A program made the translations under genes and the position numbers. 64,000 nt of DNA. Source: Vibrio hepatarius (lineage in GTDB: Bacteria > Pseudomonadota > Gammaproteobacteria > Enterobacterales > Vibrionaceae). This document shows positions 53,886 to 63,026 of this stretch, one piece after another; position 1 is the first letter of the stretch; every line of letters begins with the position of its first letter. The notes below the pieces were generated by a model that had not been told where the DNA came from, made no database searches, and saw only the letters and a program-made list of their open reading frames with translations. Location of the stretch: assembly GCF_018860525.1 (NCBI RefSeq), contig NZ_JAHKPM010000060.1, forward strand, positions 62,001 to 126,000. The letters run 5' to 3'.

Positions 53886-55286
53886 ATGGACAAATTTTTA
53901 AAATTGTCATCAATAACATTATCCATCTTGGTTATAGCTAGCCCAGCTTTAGCCTCTTCAGAAAGTGCTGCTGGTGACCAGTATGTTGAAGCCGTTGACG
54001 AGTTTATGCAAGACTCGACACTCAATGCATTATTTGTTGTTGATACTCGTTCTAGAACACGTACAACGGGCAAACCCGGCGGAGAAAATGGTGATCGTTG
54101 GAGCCGTTTAAACTACTCTGCCTATAACGCGATATTGGACTTTTCTTCTGGCTATCATGAAGGATGGCTTGGCGCTGATATTGCTGCTTATTACTCTGGT
54201 GATCTCTACAATGAAAGCTTGAAAGGGGATGATGGTTATTTATGTAATGAGATTTCGACCTGCTCGAATTTAGATTGGGGAGCAGGGGAAGGCGAGCAAC
54301 TTAAAATATATAAAGCGGCGCTAAAATTTAAATCTGATGAGGACTTTAACGCTCGTTTCGGTATGCTGCAATCTGGTGGCAATGGGACTGTTGGTAACGT
54401 ATGGAGTTTTGTACCGGGAACTTATCGTGGTTTTGAGCTTAACGGAAAAATTGGTGAGTATAACCTGAGTTACTTTGGTGCTGACCAATTTACTGCTCCT
54501 TGGTTATTGCATGAGGATGATTATGCGCCTGCACTATGGTCTGATACGTCTTGGAGCTATCTTCATTCGCTTGGACTTAATGGCCAGTTAACAAAAAGTT
54601 TGTTTTTCCAGCTAGGTATTGGTCAGGCAACGGGTGTGAAGTATGCTGATAATGTTGATTGGAGTGCCAATCAAGTGACAAGTTATACGGACAAAAATGA
54701 TAATTCTTCTTATAAGGCTTACCTAAAGTATCAACACAGTGAGAATACAGTACTGGCTGCTGATTTTTATGGTGTTAATGATGATGTTAAATATGATGGT
54801 TTAGGCTATCACGCAGGGCTTTCCTTACAACAATCTTTAGGGCAATTTTCTTGGATGTCTGAATTGCGTTATACGGATACAGATAATCGAGCTGACTTTG
54901 TACCACGAACTATCCACACCTATGGCATGACGAATGGAACTTGGTCGCAATATTGGGACTCATTATCTGATTGGAATAAAGCTGGTGAGATCGCATGGTA
55001 TAACCGCCTCTCATACGATCAGGGCAATGGCTGGAATTATTATCTAGGATTGGGCTATGGTACTGGGGCGGATTCTGTCGCCAGCGGGGCATCGGGTGAT
55101 TGGGATTATGAAAGTGAATATGCCGTTAACGCGACAGTGTCATACTCACTTCAAAGTGGTTCATTGAAGGGTACGACAATTCGCTTGCATGGTACAATGC
55201 TTGAGCGCGATGAATATTCTGGTGCCAATGATGCTGATGAAACCGATATTCGCTTCCAAGTTTTGATTCCATATGGTTTTATTTAA
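53886..55286 (+). CDS. chiP: OprD-family porin, chitoporin (ChiP) type
   Basis: 466 residues (E. coli ChiP 468). Signal peptide ending SPALA. Outer membrane barrel signs: alternating aromatic strands, GYHEGWLGADIAAYYSGD, NVWSFVPGTYRGFELNG and a final LIPYGFI with terminal aromatic residue-hydrophobic pattern. Several blocks (DSTLNALF, YKAALKFK, WSFVPGTYRGFE) align with E. coli ChiP, which takes up chitooligosaccharides. In V. cholerae, VC0972, also after ligA, is chitin-related as I recall. Substrate is therefore inference. TTAGGAG ribosome site. Confidence 0.8.
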   Translation: MDKFLKLSSITLSILVIASPALASSESAAGDQYVEAVDEFMQDSTLNALFVVDTRSRTRTTGKPGGENGDRWSRLNYSAYNAILDFSSGYHEGWLGADIAAYYSGDLYNESLKGDDGYLCNEISTCSNLDWGAGEGEQLKIYKAALKFKSDEDFNARFGMLQSGGNGTVGNVWSFVPGTYRGFELNGKIGEYNLSYFGADQFTAPWLLHEDDYAPALWSDTSWSYLHSLGLNGQLTKSLFFQLGIGQATGVKYADNVDWSANQVTSYTDKNDNSSYKAYLKYQHSENTVLAADFYGVNDDVKYDGLGYHAGLSLQQSLGQFSWMSELRYTDTDNRADFVPRTIHTYGMTNGTWSQYWDSLSDWNKAGEIAWYNRLSYDQGNGWNYYLGLGYGTGADSVASGASGDWDYESEYAVNATVSYSLQSGSLKGTTIRLHGTMLERDEYSGANDADETDIRFQVLIPYGFI

Positions 55287-55296
55287 TGATGTAGCC

Positions 55297-55328
55297 TTAA
55301 AAGAGGAACAATTCAGCTCCTCTTTTAA
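55297..55328. terminator. Bidirectional terminator
   Basis: TTAAAAGAGGA (55297-55307) pairs with TCCTCTTTTAA (55318-55328). It lies between the converging chiP and the 61-residue gene, whose stop is inside the right arm. Confidence 0.88.
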
Positions 55329-55510
55329 GTGGCCTTTGGTTTCCCATTAAACATTTTACAGTACAAAGGAGGAAGTAACTGGACTTGACCTGTCTTTAGT
55401 TCACACTTTATTTCTGTGCTTAATGCCCTTCCGCCTTGAGCTCCGCTGGCCTGTAAGTTAAATGAGATGATGGTTAAAACAGGCAGTAGTAGTGTCAGTT
55501 TCGCTTTCAT
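55325..55510 (-). CDS. 61-residue secreted protein next to chiP
   Basis: Signal peptide MKAKLTLLLPVLTIISFNLQ followed by ASGAQGGRALSTE and a mature part with two cysteines (KCELKTG and LYCKMFNG), probably one disulfide. AGGAT/GGAGCGAGG lies just before the ATG, so it is likely real. Not a lipoprotein, so it does not resemble ChiQ. Convergent with chiP and sharing its terminator. Function not recognised. Confidence 0.6.
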   Translation of the reverse strand: MKAKLTLLLPVLTIISFNLQASGAQGGRALSTEIKCELKTGQVQLLPPLYCKMFNGKPKAT

Positions 55511-55786
55511 TCTATCCTCGCTCCATAGCCGAGTTCTAGGGAAATAAAGGTGTGATTTAATGGTTTAAATAACTATGCAATACAAGCATTGCCGATGAGA
55601 TTTACATTCGTCATTTAGTGATAAGTATGTAAGCGAAATGATTAATATCAAGCTAAATAGAATTTTTAGATAATTGGTTACGATAGGTGATGGGGAGAAT
55701 CTAGAGGAAGGCGCTGGTATACCTCCCCTAAATTATTCATTGACCCCACACATGAAATTATTGTGACAATCAATTTTATGTTTGAG

Positions 55787-56245
55787 TTACGTGAGGCTTT
55801 TCTCTTTTATAGTCAGAATTATGCCATTTACTTTGGTGACTTCTACTAATGTTCCTGCTGCTATTGGATGGTCAGTTTGTGCAGACCATGTGCTGTCACC
55901 GACTTTTATTCGATGCCGACCTGGTGCTATATCTTCTTCAATAATAACGGTCTGCCCAATCATTTGTTTTTGTTTTTGATTTAAATCTCTGTGTTCATCA
56001 TCGCAAACGTCTTGGTTAAATTGCTTTCGCCACCAGAGCCAAGATGTTACTAGTGAAAATACTGCAAAAGCTATCCATTGAAATTGCCAGCTAATTGGTA
56101 ATAAAGATAAAATCAGGCCGATGAGTAAAGCAGATATGCCTAGCCATAGAAAGTATCCAGCTGTACCAAATAATTCCATTGCTAGTAGGGCAAGCCCAAA
56201 CGCTAGCCAGTGCCAATGGTTAATAGAATCAAGTAATTCTAGCAA
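55787..56245 (-). CDS. NfeD-family membrane protein (YbbK partner)
   Basis: 152 residues: three hydrophobic helices in the first 75 (HWLAFGLALLAMELFG, LWLGISALLIGLILSLLP, WIAFAVFSLVTSWLWW), then an OB-fold NfeD domain (GQTVIIEEDIAPGRHRIKVG). NfeD proteins pair with SPFH proteins; qmcA starts 8 bases upstream in the same operon. Exact role is unknown, possibly membrane microdomain organisation. Confidence 0.92.
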   Translation of the reverse strand: MLELLDSINHWHWLAFGLALLAMELFGTAGYFLWLGISALLIGLILSLLPISWQFQWIAFAVFSLVTSWLWWRKQFNQDVCDDEHRDLNQKQKQMIGQTVIIEEDIAPGRHRIKVGDSTWSAQTDHPIAAGTLVEVTKVNGIILTIKEKSLT

Positions 56246-56253
56246 GTGAACCT

Positions 56254-57174
56254 CTATTTATTTTGTTCAGGTTGTTTGAACATCTCGGCAATACCTGCAA
56301 CCGAACCCATTAGACCAGATGCTTCGAGTGGCAGCATAATGATTTTACCGTTTTCTGCCTGACCGATACTTCGTAATGCATCAGTATAGCCTTGCGCAAT
56401 GAAGTAATTTATTGCCTGCATGTCACCTTTGGCGATGGCTTCTGATACCATAGTGGTAGCGCGAGCTTCTGCTTCCGCTGCGCGTTCTCTCGCTTCTGCC
56501 TGCAATATGGCTGCCTGTTTATCACCTTCCGCTTTGAGTATTTCAGACTGCTTGTGACCTTCTGCTCTAAGAATTTCTGCTTGGCGGATCCCCTCTGCTT
56601 CTAGGACCTCTGCGCGTTTATTTCGTTCAGCTTTCATTTGCGCATTCATCGCTGCTGTAAGGTCGGCTGGAGGCTGTACATCCTTGATTTCAATTCGTGT
56701 GACTTTAACACCCCAAGGGTTGGTCGCTTCATCAACAATGGAAAGCAATTTACTATTAATCATGTCACGTTGGCTGAGCATTTCATCTAGTTCCATTGAG
56801 CCTAATACTGTTCTGATGTTGGTAAGCGTCAAATTGCGAATCGCATGTTGTAGATCATTGACTTCATAGGCAGCTTGAGGAGCATTAACAACTTGTACGA
56901 AACAAACAGCATCAATTGTTACATTGGCGTTGTCCTTTGAAATAACTTCTTGAGCCGGGATATCAAGGACACGCTCCATCATATTGACTTTTTGGCCGAT
57001 TTTATCGATGAACGGTATAATGAGGTTTAGTCCTGGTTTGAGTGTGTGGGTATAGCGACCGAACCGTTCGACAGTCCAATGATTACCCTGAGGAACGGTT
57101 TTTACCCCTGCGATAATAAATGCAATGACGACAATTAATAGCACCCCAATAGTAATAATAGAGTCAATAGTCAT
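56254..57174 (-). CDS. qmcA: SPFH/stomatin protein QmcA
   Basis: 306 residues. N-terminal helix (IGVLLIVVIAFIIAGVKTV), SPFH domain (WTVERFGRYTHTLKPGLNLI to KVTRIEIKDVQPP), then an Ala/Glu-rich coiled coil with EILRAEGHKQSEILKAEGDK repeats. Forms oligomers at the inner membrane; E. coli QmcA works with FtsH-type proteases. Cotranscribed with the NfeD gene. Confidence 0.95.
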   Translation of the reverse strand: MTIDSIITIGVLLIVVIAFIIAGVKTVPQGNHWTVERFGRYTHTLKPGLNLIIPFIDKIGQKVNMMERVLDIPAQEVISKDNANVTIDAVCFVQVVNAPQAAYEVNDLQHAIRNLTLTNIRTVLGSMELDEMLSQRDMINSKLLSIVDEATNPWGVKVTRIEIKDVQPPADLTAAMNAQMKAERNKRAEVLEAEGIRQAEILRAEGHKQSEILKAEGDKQAAILQAEARERAAEAEARATTMVSEAIAKGDMQAINYFIAQGYTDALRSIGQAENGKIIMLPLEASGLMGSVAGIAEMFKQPEQNK

Positions 57175-57541
57175 GAGTGTTCCTTGTTTAATTTGTTATG
57201 CTGATTGTTGCTTAGATTGACGTTGAATACAATGATATAAATGCAAGATAATTACATATTTCATGCTTTATCAGCAGGAAAGGAAAAATGTCAAAGCTGA
57301 ACGCAGTGTTTATGTGTCTATATAGTAGAGGGTTAAGGTAAGTATTTGATAAAAAAGCAGTAGTGGAAATTAAGAAATCAAGATAGGGGAAATAAGAATA
57401 AGTTATCAGTATATCTCAAAAACGATCGCTATTTGGAATCCTAATGAATAAAGATAACTTTTACACCTTAATGAGTGAAAAAATTTGACTATTTTTACAA
57501 AGAAAAAGCTGATATTTGGTCAGCTTTCTCTTATTTAATCG
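57175..57541. other. cnoX-qmcA intergenic region
   Basis: 367 AT-rich bases without a gene. The right end holds the cnoX terminator (57505-57527); the left end should hold the qmcA promoter. Nothing else seen. Confidence 0.5.
57505..57527 (-). terminator. Terminator of cnoX
   Basis: AAAGCTGA (57505-57512) pairs with TCAGCTTT (57520-57527); on the minus strand the stem is followed by TTCTTTG, 14 bases past the cnoX stop. Confidence 0.75.
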
Positions 57542-58396
57542 TTAATAAAGTCGCGAATAAAGCTTGCGTCTATATTGAGATGCAATGGGATTGGTTTGTC
57601 CGAGAGCGGCAAGGATGTCCATGAAGTGCTTCTTTATATCCCCATCAAGAGCATTTAAGTCAGTACTTAAGAATTGCCAAAGAGTATCCAGAGCTTCTTG
57701 GTCTCTATTGACTTGATGGTAACTTAAGGCCAATTCTGCTGCGAGCTTTGCATTCGTTGAATCTGCTTCAAATTGCTGCTCAAGTGACTGAATTTCCGGG
57801 CTGTTTGCAGATTGTTCATGTAGTTCAAGTTTGGCTACTAACCCTTTATAATAGTTGTCTTGATATTCCAACGGAATATGATCTAATAAGATCTTCGCCT
57901 GTTCAAAATTCTGTATTTCTAGTAGGCATTCCGCCATAGCCAGCTTTACATCTCCTTTGTGCTTGAAATCGTCTGGTAGTGCTTGAAGTAAGGTCAGTGC
58001 TTGGCTGTACTCAGCTTGTTGAATGAATTCCATTGCTTGTTTGATATCAAGCTCATCTTGACTGGGTAAATGATTTGCCAACATGGCTTGGATTGCGTGG
58101 AGTTCTTGTGGCCCCCCAAGGCCGTCGGCAGGTTGGCCATTAACAAATAATGCGATGGTAGGTAATGTCTGAACCCCAAATTGACTGGCGATCATTTGTT
58201 CTTGCTCGCAATTTAAAAGTGCTAGGGTAAAAGCTCCGTTATACTGCTGCGCTAATTCTTGTAATTGTGGAATGATCTGGGTACTTTCCTGGCTCATTGG
58301 TGCCCAGAAATGAATAAGTACCGGTGTTTGCATTGATCCTTCAAGTACTTGACGAAAATTTTGTTCGTTCAGTTCGACGATAAAGGGAGAGTGCAT
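57542..58396 (-). CDS. cnoX: Chaperedoxin CnoX (YbbN)
   Basis: 284 residues (E. coli 284). N-terminal thioredoxin fold (1-110), C-terminal TPR-like repeats (about 125-284). The CXXC site is replaced by SQES (residues 35-38); E. coli has SQHC with Cys38. Cys63 (LNCEQEQMIASQFGV), the second E. coli cysteine, is kept. In E. coli the protein protects substrates from over-oxidation by bleach and hands them to GroEL and DnaK. Near nfeD/qmcA and the SDR gene, as in the E. coli ybbK-ybbO cluster. Confidence 0.93.
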   Translation of the reverse strand: MHSPFIVELNEQNFRQVLEGSMQTPVLIHFWAPMSQESTQIIPQLQELAQQYNGAFTLALLNCEQEQMIASQFGVQTLPTIALFVNGQPADGLGGPQELHAIQAMLANHLPSQDELDIKQAMEFIQQAEYSQALTLLQALPDDFKHKGDVKLAMAECLLEIQNFEQAKILLDHIPLEYQDNYYKGLVAKLELHEQSANSPEIQSLEQQFEADSTNAKLAAELALSYHQVNRDQEALDTLWQFLSTDLNALDGDIKKHFMDILAALGQTNPIASQYRRKLYSRLY

Positions 58397-58703
58397 TGGC
58401 GGGTTCCTTGCAAAGTTTATATATCACAGACATATGGGCGGCTCAGGGAAATATCAAGTCAGTGATTCGTGCATCTTGCTCCAATGTAAAAGCGCCGCTG
58501 TAACAGCGGTACTTTTGTTGCCAAATGCAATCGGGTTTGATTATAAGATTATAAACAAGGTTAACGTAACACCCACACTTAGCCAGTTTAATTGGTTTAA
58601 TGTCATGTATTGTACCGAATGTAACGCTCTTAAAAGTAGTGAAGTTTGTTGCTTTATCTACCACAATATCGTCTCATTATTACGGTATGATGACATCCTG
58701 TTT
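58397..58703. other. Intergenic region upstream of cnoX
   Basis: 307 bases between the SDR stop and the cnoX start. No supported gene, and no clear terminator or operator; it should hold the cnoX promoter. Confidence 0.4.
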
Positions 58704-59528
58704 TTAAGATGCGCGCCTCAACACCCAATCTAACGTGCGACTTGATAGTAAGCGCTTTAATATTGCAAATATCTTAGTTGGTGTCGTAATACGATAGCGA
58801 ATTTTGGGTTTTTTGGCCTCTAATGCATGAAGCAGCGGCGCAACGCAGGATTCTGGTGGCAGTACAAATGCATTCGTTGATGTCTGGTTACCCAATGCAT
58901 TCAAGCGTTTTTTGTATTCTTTATGATGAACACTTTGGTCAAAATCGATCCATTTCATCAAGGCTTTATGGGCATTTTTTCTAAACTGGGTTTCAATGGG
59001 GCCAGGTTCTATCAAACTGATTTTAATGTTGGTATTCGCGAGCTCTAGGCGCAGCGTATCTGTCCAGCCTTCTATGGCAAATTTAGATGCATTGTAAGCC
59101 CCACGATAGGACATAGCTGCAAAGCCAAGTACCGAACTGTTTTGAACTATGCGACCATAGCCCTGCATGCGCATAATTGGCAGTACTTGTTTAACTAGAT
59201 GATGCCAGCCGAAGAAGTTGGTTTCAAACTGCTCTCTTAGAGCTTGTGTGGGAAGGTCTTCCAAGGCACCTGCTTGCCCGTAGGCTCCGTTATTAAACAG
59301 AGCATCAAGTGTTCCCCCAGTTATTTCCAACGTTTTTTTCACAGCACTTTCAATGCTGTCGCTGCTATTTAAATCTAACTGAATGCACGTGAGCCCCTCA
59401 CTTTGTAGATGTTTAACGTCATCGGGATTTCGGCATGATGCGATGACTTGGTAACCCGCATTTTGTAGCGCATGAGCGCAGGTATGTCCTATGCCAGAAG
59501 AGCAGCCTGTAATAAGAATCGATTTCAT
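58704..59528 (-). CDS. Short-chain dehydrogenase/reductase, YbbO-like
   Basis: 274 residues. NAD(P) motif TGCSSGIGH, NNGAYGQAG, and the catalytic Ser and Tyr-Lys in NSSVLGFAA and YNASKFAIEGW. Classical SDR close to E. coli YbbO (NADP-dependent aldehyde reductase), and its position beside cnoX fits the ybbK-N-O order. The basic residue in SCRNPDD suggests NADP preference. Substrate uncertain. Confidence 0.88.
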   Translation of the reverse strand: MKSILITGCSSGIGHTCAHALQNAGYQVIASCRNPDDVKHLQSEGLTCIQLDLNSSDSIESAVKKTLEITGGTLDALFNNGAYGQAGALEDLPTQALREQFETNFFGWHHLVKQVLPIMRMQGYGRIVQNSSVLGFAAMSYRGAYNASKFAIEGWTDTLRLELANTNIKISLIEPGPIETQFRKNAHKALMKWIDFDQSVHHKEYKKRLNALGNQTSTNAFVLPPESCVAPLLHALEAKKPKIRYRITTPTKIFAILKRLLSSRTLDWVLRRAS

Positions 59529-59574
59529 TATAAGAACTTGTATTATATAAACTTTAGATGGTTAGCATACAAGA

Positions 59575-60489
59575 TTAATCTTGGTGCTGTAATATGTTTT
59601 TCATAGCAGGTTCTATGCGGGAATAGCTGAAGCGAAAACCAAGTTCAGTGAGCTTTTTGGGTTTGGCTCTTAGGCTGTCAAATAGTAACACAGCGCTTTC
59701 CCCCATCGCTAAGCGCAGTGCCCACTTGGGAGTAAATAACATATGTGGTCTTTTAAGTGATTTGGCTAATGTTTGGCTAAACTGTTTATTGCTAACAGGG
59801 TGGGGAGCGCACAAGTTAAATTGTCCTTGTGCATGCTCTGTTTCGAGTAAGTAAACAATAGCTCGAACCATATCGAGCAGATGTATCCATGGTATGTATT
59901 GATGCCCACTTCCAATAGGACCACCTAAGCCTAGCTTATATGGTAATAACATTTTTTTTAATGCTCCACCATCAGCGCCTAGAACAACCCCAGTTCGCAA
60001 AATACAGACACGGGTTGATTCGGTACGAGCACGGTTGGCTATTTCTTCCCATTTAGAGCAAACGTGGTGAGGGAAACCTTGGTGGTGAACGTGTAAGCCT
60101 TCATCGAAAGGGTGCTCTTGTTGATCACCATAATATCCTACTGCAGAGCCGCTAATAAAAACACTTGGTGGGGAAGTACTGGCATGAATAAGGTCGACAA
60201 TTTTTTCTGTGATCTGCCAACGACTATTGCATATTGTCTCTTTTTGCTTTTTATTCCAACGTTTGTCTGCTATTGGCTCACCAGCGAGGTTGATTACAGC
60301 ATCGAATTCATTGAGGTCATGTAAACTGTCTAATTCTGATATGTAGGTAATGTTGCCAATATCAGCATGGCTGATCGTATTTCTCGCTTTGTGTGGAGAG
60401 CGTGTAAGAAGAACAATGTCATAGGTGGTGAAATGTTTTAATAATTCCCTACCAATAAAACCTGTGCCACCTGTTAGTAGTACTTTCAT
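59575..60489 (-). CDS. TIGR01777-type NAD-dependent epimerase (YfcH-like)
   Basis: 304 residues. Rossmann start MKVLLTGGTGFIGRELLKHF; FDAVINLAGEPIADKRW, FISGSAVGYYGD (the Ser/Tyr region), and the C-terminal DUF1731 part (LRAKPKKLTELGFRFSYSRI) define the YfcH/SulA-like family. Role unknown; some homologues affect cell division. It lies 46 bases before the SDR gene and may share its transcript. Confidence 0.92.
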   Translation of the reverse strand: MKVLLTGGTGFIGRELLKHFTTYDIVLLTRSPHKARNTISHADIGNITYISELDSLHDLNEFDAVINLAGEPIADKRWNKKQKETICNSRWQITEKIVDLIHASTSPPSVFISGSAVGYYGDQQEHPFDEGLHVHHQGFPHHVCSKWEEIANRARTESTRVCILRTGVVLGADGGALKKMLLPYKLGLGGPIGSGHQYIPWIHLLDMVRAIVYLLETEHAQGQFNLCAPHPVSNKQFSQTLAKSLKRPHMLFTPKWALRLAMGESAVLLFDSLRAKPKKLTELGFRFSYSRIEPAMKNILQHQD

Positions 60490-60717
60490 TCAGATCTCCT
60501 TTATCCTCCTAAAATGCGATTTTAATTCATATATTAAAATGGCAATTCTAGTAATTATAGCGAGTTAGCTGCGTTTAGGATCACTGAATGTTTAAAACTA
60601 ACGATTATCACAAATTTAATATTTTGTTGCTTTTGTTGCCTACTGCGCTATTTGAGTCACACCTATAGCATTATCCCTTTGCCATTATAATTAGCAGATA
60701 ACAAATATGAGGTTTTT

Positions 60718-61452
60718 ATGCAGGCATTGGCCGCACTTTTAAAGGCTTTTTTCGGTAGTTTAAGAGATTTGCTGCCAATAGTGGCTGTTATCGTTTTTTT
60801 TCAACTTGTGGTATTGCAAGAACCTTTACCCAATATGCCCTCGATATTATTTGGACTAGTACTTGTTGTTATGGGGCTGAGTTTTTTTATTTTTGGGTTA
60901 GAGATGGGGCTATTTCCTATTGGCGAATCAATGGCACAAGCATTTGCGCGAAAGGGCAGTATTGCATGGCTTATGCTATTTGCGTTTTGCTTGGGCTTTG
61001 GTACCACGATTGCGGAACCAGCTCTAACCGCTGTAGCCGCAGAAGCTGCGCAAGTTGCTGCAGAGGGTGGAATGATCGCTTTAGATGATGTTGCTATGGA
61101 TCAATACGCAAAAGGTTTGCGTTATACCGTAGCCCTTTCTGTGGGAATTGCCATTATGTTGGGAGTACTGCGTATTCTTAGGGGATGGTCTATCCAGTAC
61201 ATGATAATTGGAGGGTACGTTGGTGTTGTTGTGCTAACTTTATTTGCTCCAGAAAGTATTATTGGTGTGGCTTATGATTCTGGAGGGGTAACGACATCGA
61301 CAATCACAGTGCCTTTAGTAACAGCCCTTGGTGTTGGTTTAGCCTCGGCAATTAAGGGGCGTAACCCAATGCTTGATGGCTTTGGATTAATTGCTTTTGC
61401 TTCATTGCTGCCAGTTATGTTTGTCATGATATACGGAATGGTGGTTACGTGA
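60718..61452 (+). CDS. DUF1538 membrane protein, first half of a pair
   Basis: 244 residues, six to seven hydrophobic segments. Two signature stretches: FGTTIAEPALTAVAAEAAQV in the middle and AYDSGGVTTSTITVPLVTAL near the end, then GRNPMLDGFGLIAFASLLPV. The next gene carries the same three blocks, so the two are paralogues forming a pair; fused two-domain DUF1538 proteins exist to my knowledge. The pattern of polar, glycine-rich stretches in helices suggests a transporter or channel, with unknown substrate. The TGA overlaps the next GTG start. Confidence 0.88.
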   Translation: MQALAALLKAFFGSLRDLLPIVAVIVFFQLVVLQEPLPNMPSILFGLVLVVMGLSFFIFGLEMGLFPIGESMAQAFARKGSIAWLMLFAFCLGFGTTIAEPALTAVAAEAAQVAAEGGMIALDDVAMDQYAKGLRYTVALSVGIAIMLGVLRILRGWSIQYMIIGGYVGVVVLTLFAPESIIGVAYDSGGVTTSTITVPLVTALGVGLASAIKGRNPMLDGFGLIAFASLLPVMFVMIYGMVVT

Positions 61453-62243
61453 TTGGTTGGCCAGAGTTTATTGGTACATTTAAAAGTACCATCAGCGATG
61501 TATTGCCAATTGCATCGATTATTTTTGGATTTCAGTTTGCAGTTTTACGCCGTCCTATAACAAACTGGCCGAAAGTTGTGGCTGGTTTTGGGTATGTGAT
61601 TATTGGGCTTTCGTTGTTTCTTTTAGGCCTTGAACTGGCCTTATTTCCCCTTGGTGAAACAATGGCAATACAACTCACTAAACCCTCATTTTTAATTGAA
61701 TTTGGCACAGCAGACGCGGGAAGTATTGGTTGGCAGGATTATTATTGGGTGTATTTGTTTGCTTTTTGTATTGGTTTTAGCACCACAATTGCTGAGCCGT
61801 CTCTTATAGCGGTTGCTATAAAAGCTAATCAAGTGTCCGGTGGTTCAATTCGTGTTAATGGGCTACGTATCGCAGTTGCATTTGGCGTAGCGTTTGGAAT
61901 TTCGTTAGGGAGTTACAGAATAGTGGTTGGTGACCCAATCCATTATTACATCATTGCGGGTTATATTATTGTCGTTATTCAGACTTTTTATGCCCCGAAA
62001 TTGATCGTTCCTCTAGCATACGATTCTGGGGGAGTGACGACTTCAACAGTAACAGTGCCTTTGGTTGCAGCTTTAGGTTTGGGCCTAGCCTCAACCGTAC
62101 CGGGCAGAAACCCTATGATTGATGGCTTTGGTCTGATTGCGTTTGCCAGTTTGTTTCCGATAATTTCTGTTATGGGGTATGCCCAGATCACTCGATGGTT
62201 GAACAGGAGTTCATCACAGGAGGATAATGAAAATGCGCTTTAA
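61449..62243 (+). CDS. DUF1538 membrane protein, second half of a pair
   Basis: 264 residues, GTG start (GTGA overlap with the gene before). Hydrophobic segments as in its partner, with FSTTIAEPSLIAVAIKANQV, LAYDSGGVTTSTVTVPLVAA and GRNPMIDGFGLIAFASLFPI. About 20 residues (TKPSFLIEFGTADAGSIGWQ) are an insertion not seen in the first copy. The final 17 bases overlap the P-II gene. Likely a heterodimer with the first product, by inference. Confidence 0.88.
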   Translation: MIGWPEFIGTFKSTISDVLPIASIIFGFQFAVLRRPITNWPKVVAGFGYVIIGLSLFLLGLELALFPLGETMAIQLTKPSFLIEFGTADAGSIGWQDYYWVYLFAFCIGFSTTIAEPSLIAVAIKANQVSGGSIRVNGLRIAVAFGVAFGISLGSYRIVVGDPIHYYIIAGYIIVVIQTFYAPKLIVPLAYDSGGVTTSTVTVPLVAALGLGLASTVPGRNPMIDGFGLIAFASLFPIISVMGYAQITRWLNRSSSQEDNENAL

Positions 62244-62583
62244 ATTGATACTCGCTTTTGTTGAAGACAGCAGAACAGAAACAGTGCTTGATGCTGCTAG
62301 AGAGGCAGGTGCGACAGGGGCAACGGTTATTAACCATGCCAGAGGAGAAGGGCTGAACAAAAAGCGAACCTTTTTTGGCTTGACTCTAGAAGTACAAAAA
62401 GATGTTCTTCTTTTTGTAGTAGAAGAACACCTTTCACGTCATATTCTCGAAACAATCAATGAAACAGGAGAGTTTGATCAAGAGTCTGGGCAAGGAATTG
62501 CTGTTCAAATTGATGTAGAAGATGCTGTTGGTGTTGCCCACCAAGTAGAGAAATTAACTGAGGTTGTAGGGAATGAGTTATGA
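62227..62583 (+). CDS. P-II-like signalling protein
   Basis: 118 residues, beta-alpha-beta ferredoxin fold expected. FKLILAFVEDSRTETVLDAA, REAGATGATVINHARGEGLN and TGEFDQESGQGIAVQIDVED follow GlnB/GlnK, but the T-loop region (KKRTFFGLTLEVQKD) is short and has no tyrosine corresponding to Tyr51, so it is not a GlnD-uridylylated P-II. Two ATGs (62227, 62233) follow GGAGG; either could start. It presumably senses a nucleotide or small molecule and controls the DUF1538 pair. Confidence 0.8.
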   Translation: MKMRFKLILAFVEDSRTETVLDAAREAGATGATVINHARGEGLNKKRTFFGLTLEVQKDVLLFVVEEHLSRHILETINETGEFDQESGQGIAVQIDVEDAVGVAHQVEKLTEVVGNEL

Positions 62584-62984
62584 GCGGTGATCAGAAAGTA
62601 AGAGTACGTGATGTGATGGTCGGTAATTACGTTGTGATTGATGGCCTAACGACGGTAAGGGAGGGGATCCAGCTTGCGAGAAAACATCAAGCTAAAGCCT
62701 TAGTTGTCAATAAACGCAATGATGATGATGAATATGGACTTGTTTTGATGAATGATATTGCCAAAAAAGTTCTAGCAATGAATCGTTCTCCAGATAGAGT
62801 CAATATATATGAAATTATGACTAAACCAGCATTGGCTGTAGAACCTGAAATGCATGTAAAGTACTGCGCTAGACTATTCGAACGTTTTGGTATAAGTCGG
62901 GCACCTGTTATTGAAAGTGGGCAGATTATAGGTATGGTCAGCTACAATAATATCGTTATTAATGGTATGGCGAGGGATGAATAA
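62580..62984 (+). CDS. CBS-pair protein
   Basis: 134 residues: two CBS domains (about 8-63 and 70-134) and nothing else. VRDVMVGNYVVIDGLTTVRE and IYEIMTKPALAVEPEMHVKY are the two starts; GISRAPVIESGQIIGMVSYN is the second core. CBS pairs bind adenine nucleotides. ATGA overlap with the P-II gene. Last gene of the four-gene unit; a weak CGAGGGA/TCCCTCG hairpin (62971-62994) overlaps its end. Confidence 0.85.
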   Translation: MSGDQKVRVRDVMVGNYVVIDGLTTVREGIQLARKHQAKALVVNKRNDDDEYGLVLMNDIAKKVLAMNRSPDRVNIYEIMTKPALAVEPEMHVKYCARLFERFGISRAPVIESGQIIGMVSYNNIVINGMARDE

Positions 62985-63026
62985 TTCTCCCTCGTTTGAG
63001 TTAACTTTTACAGTGGCAAATATCAC

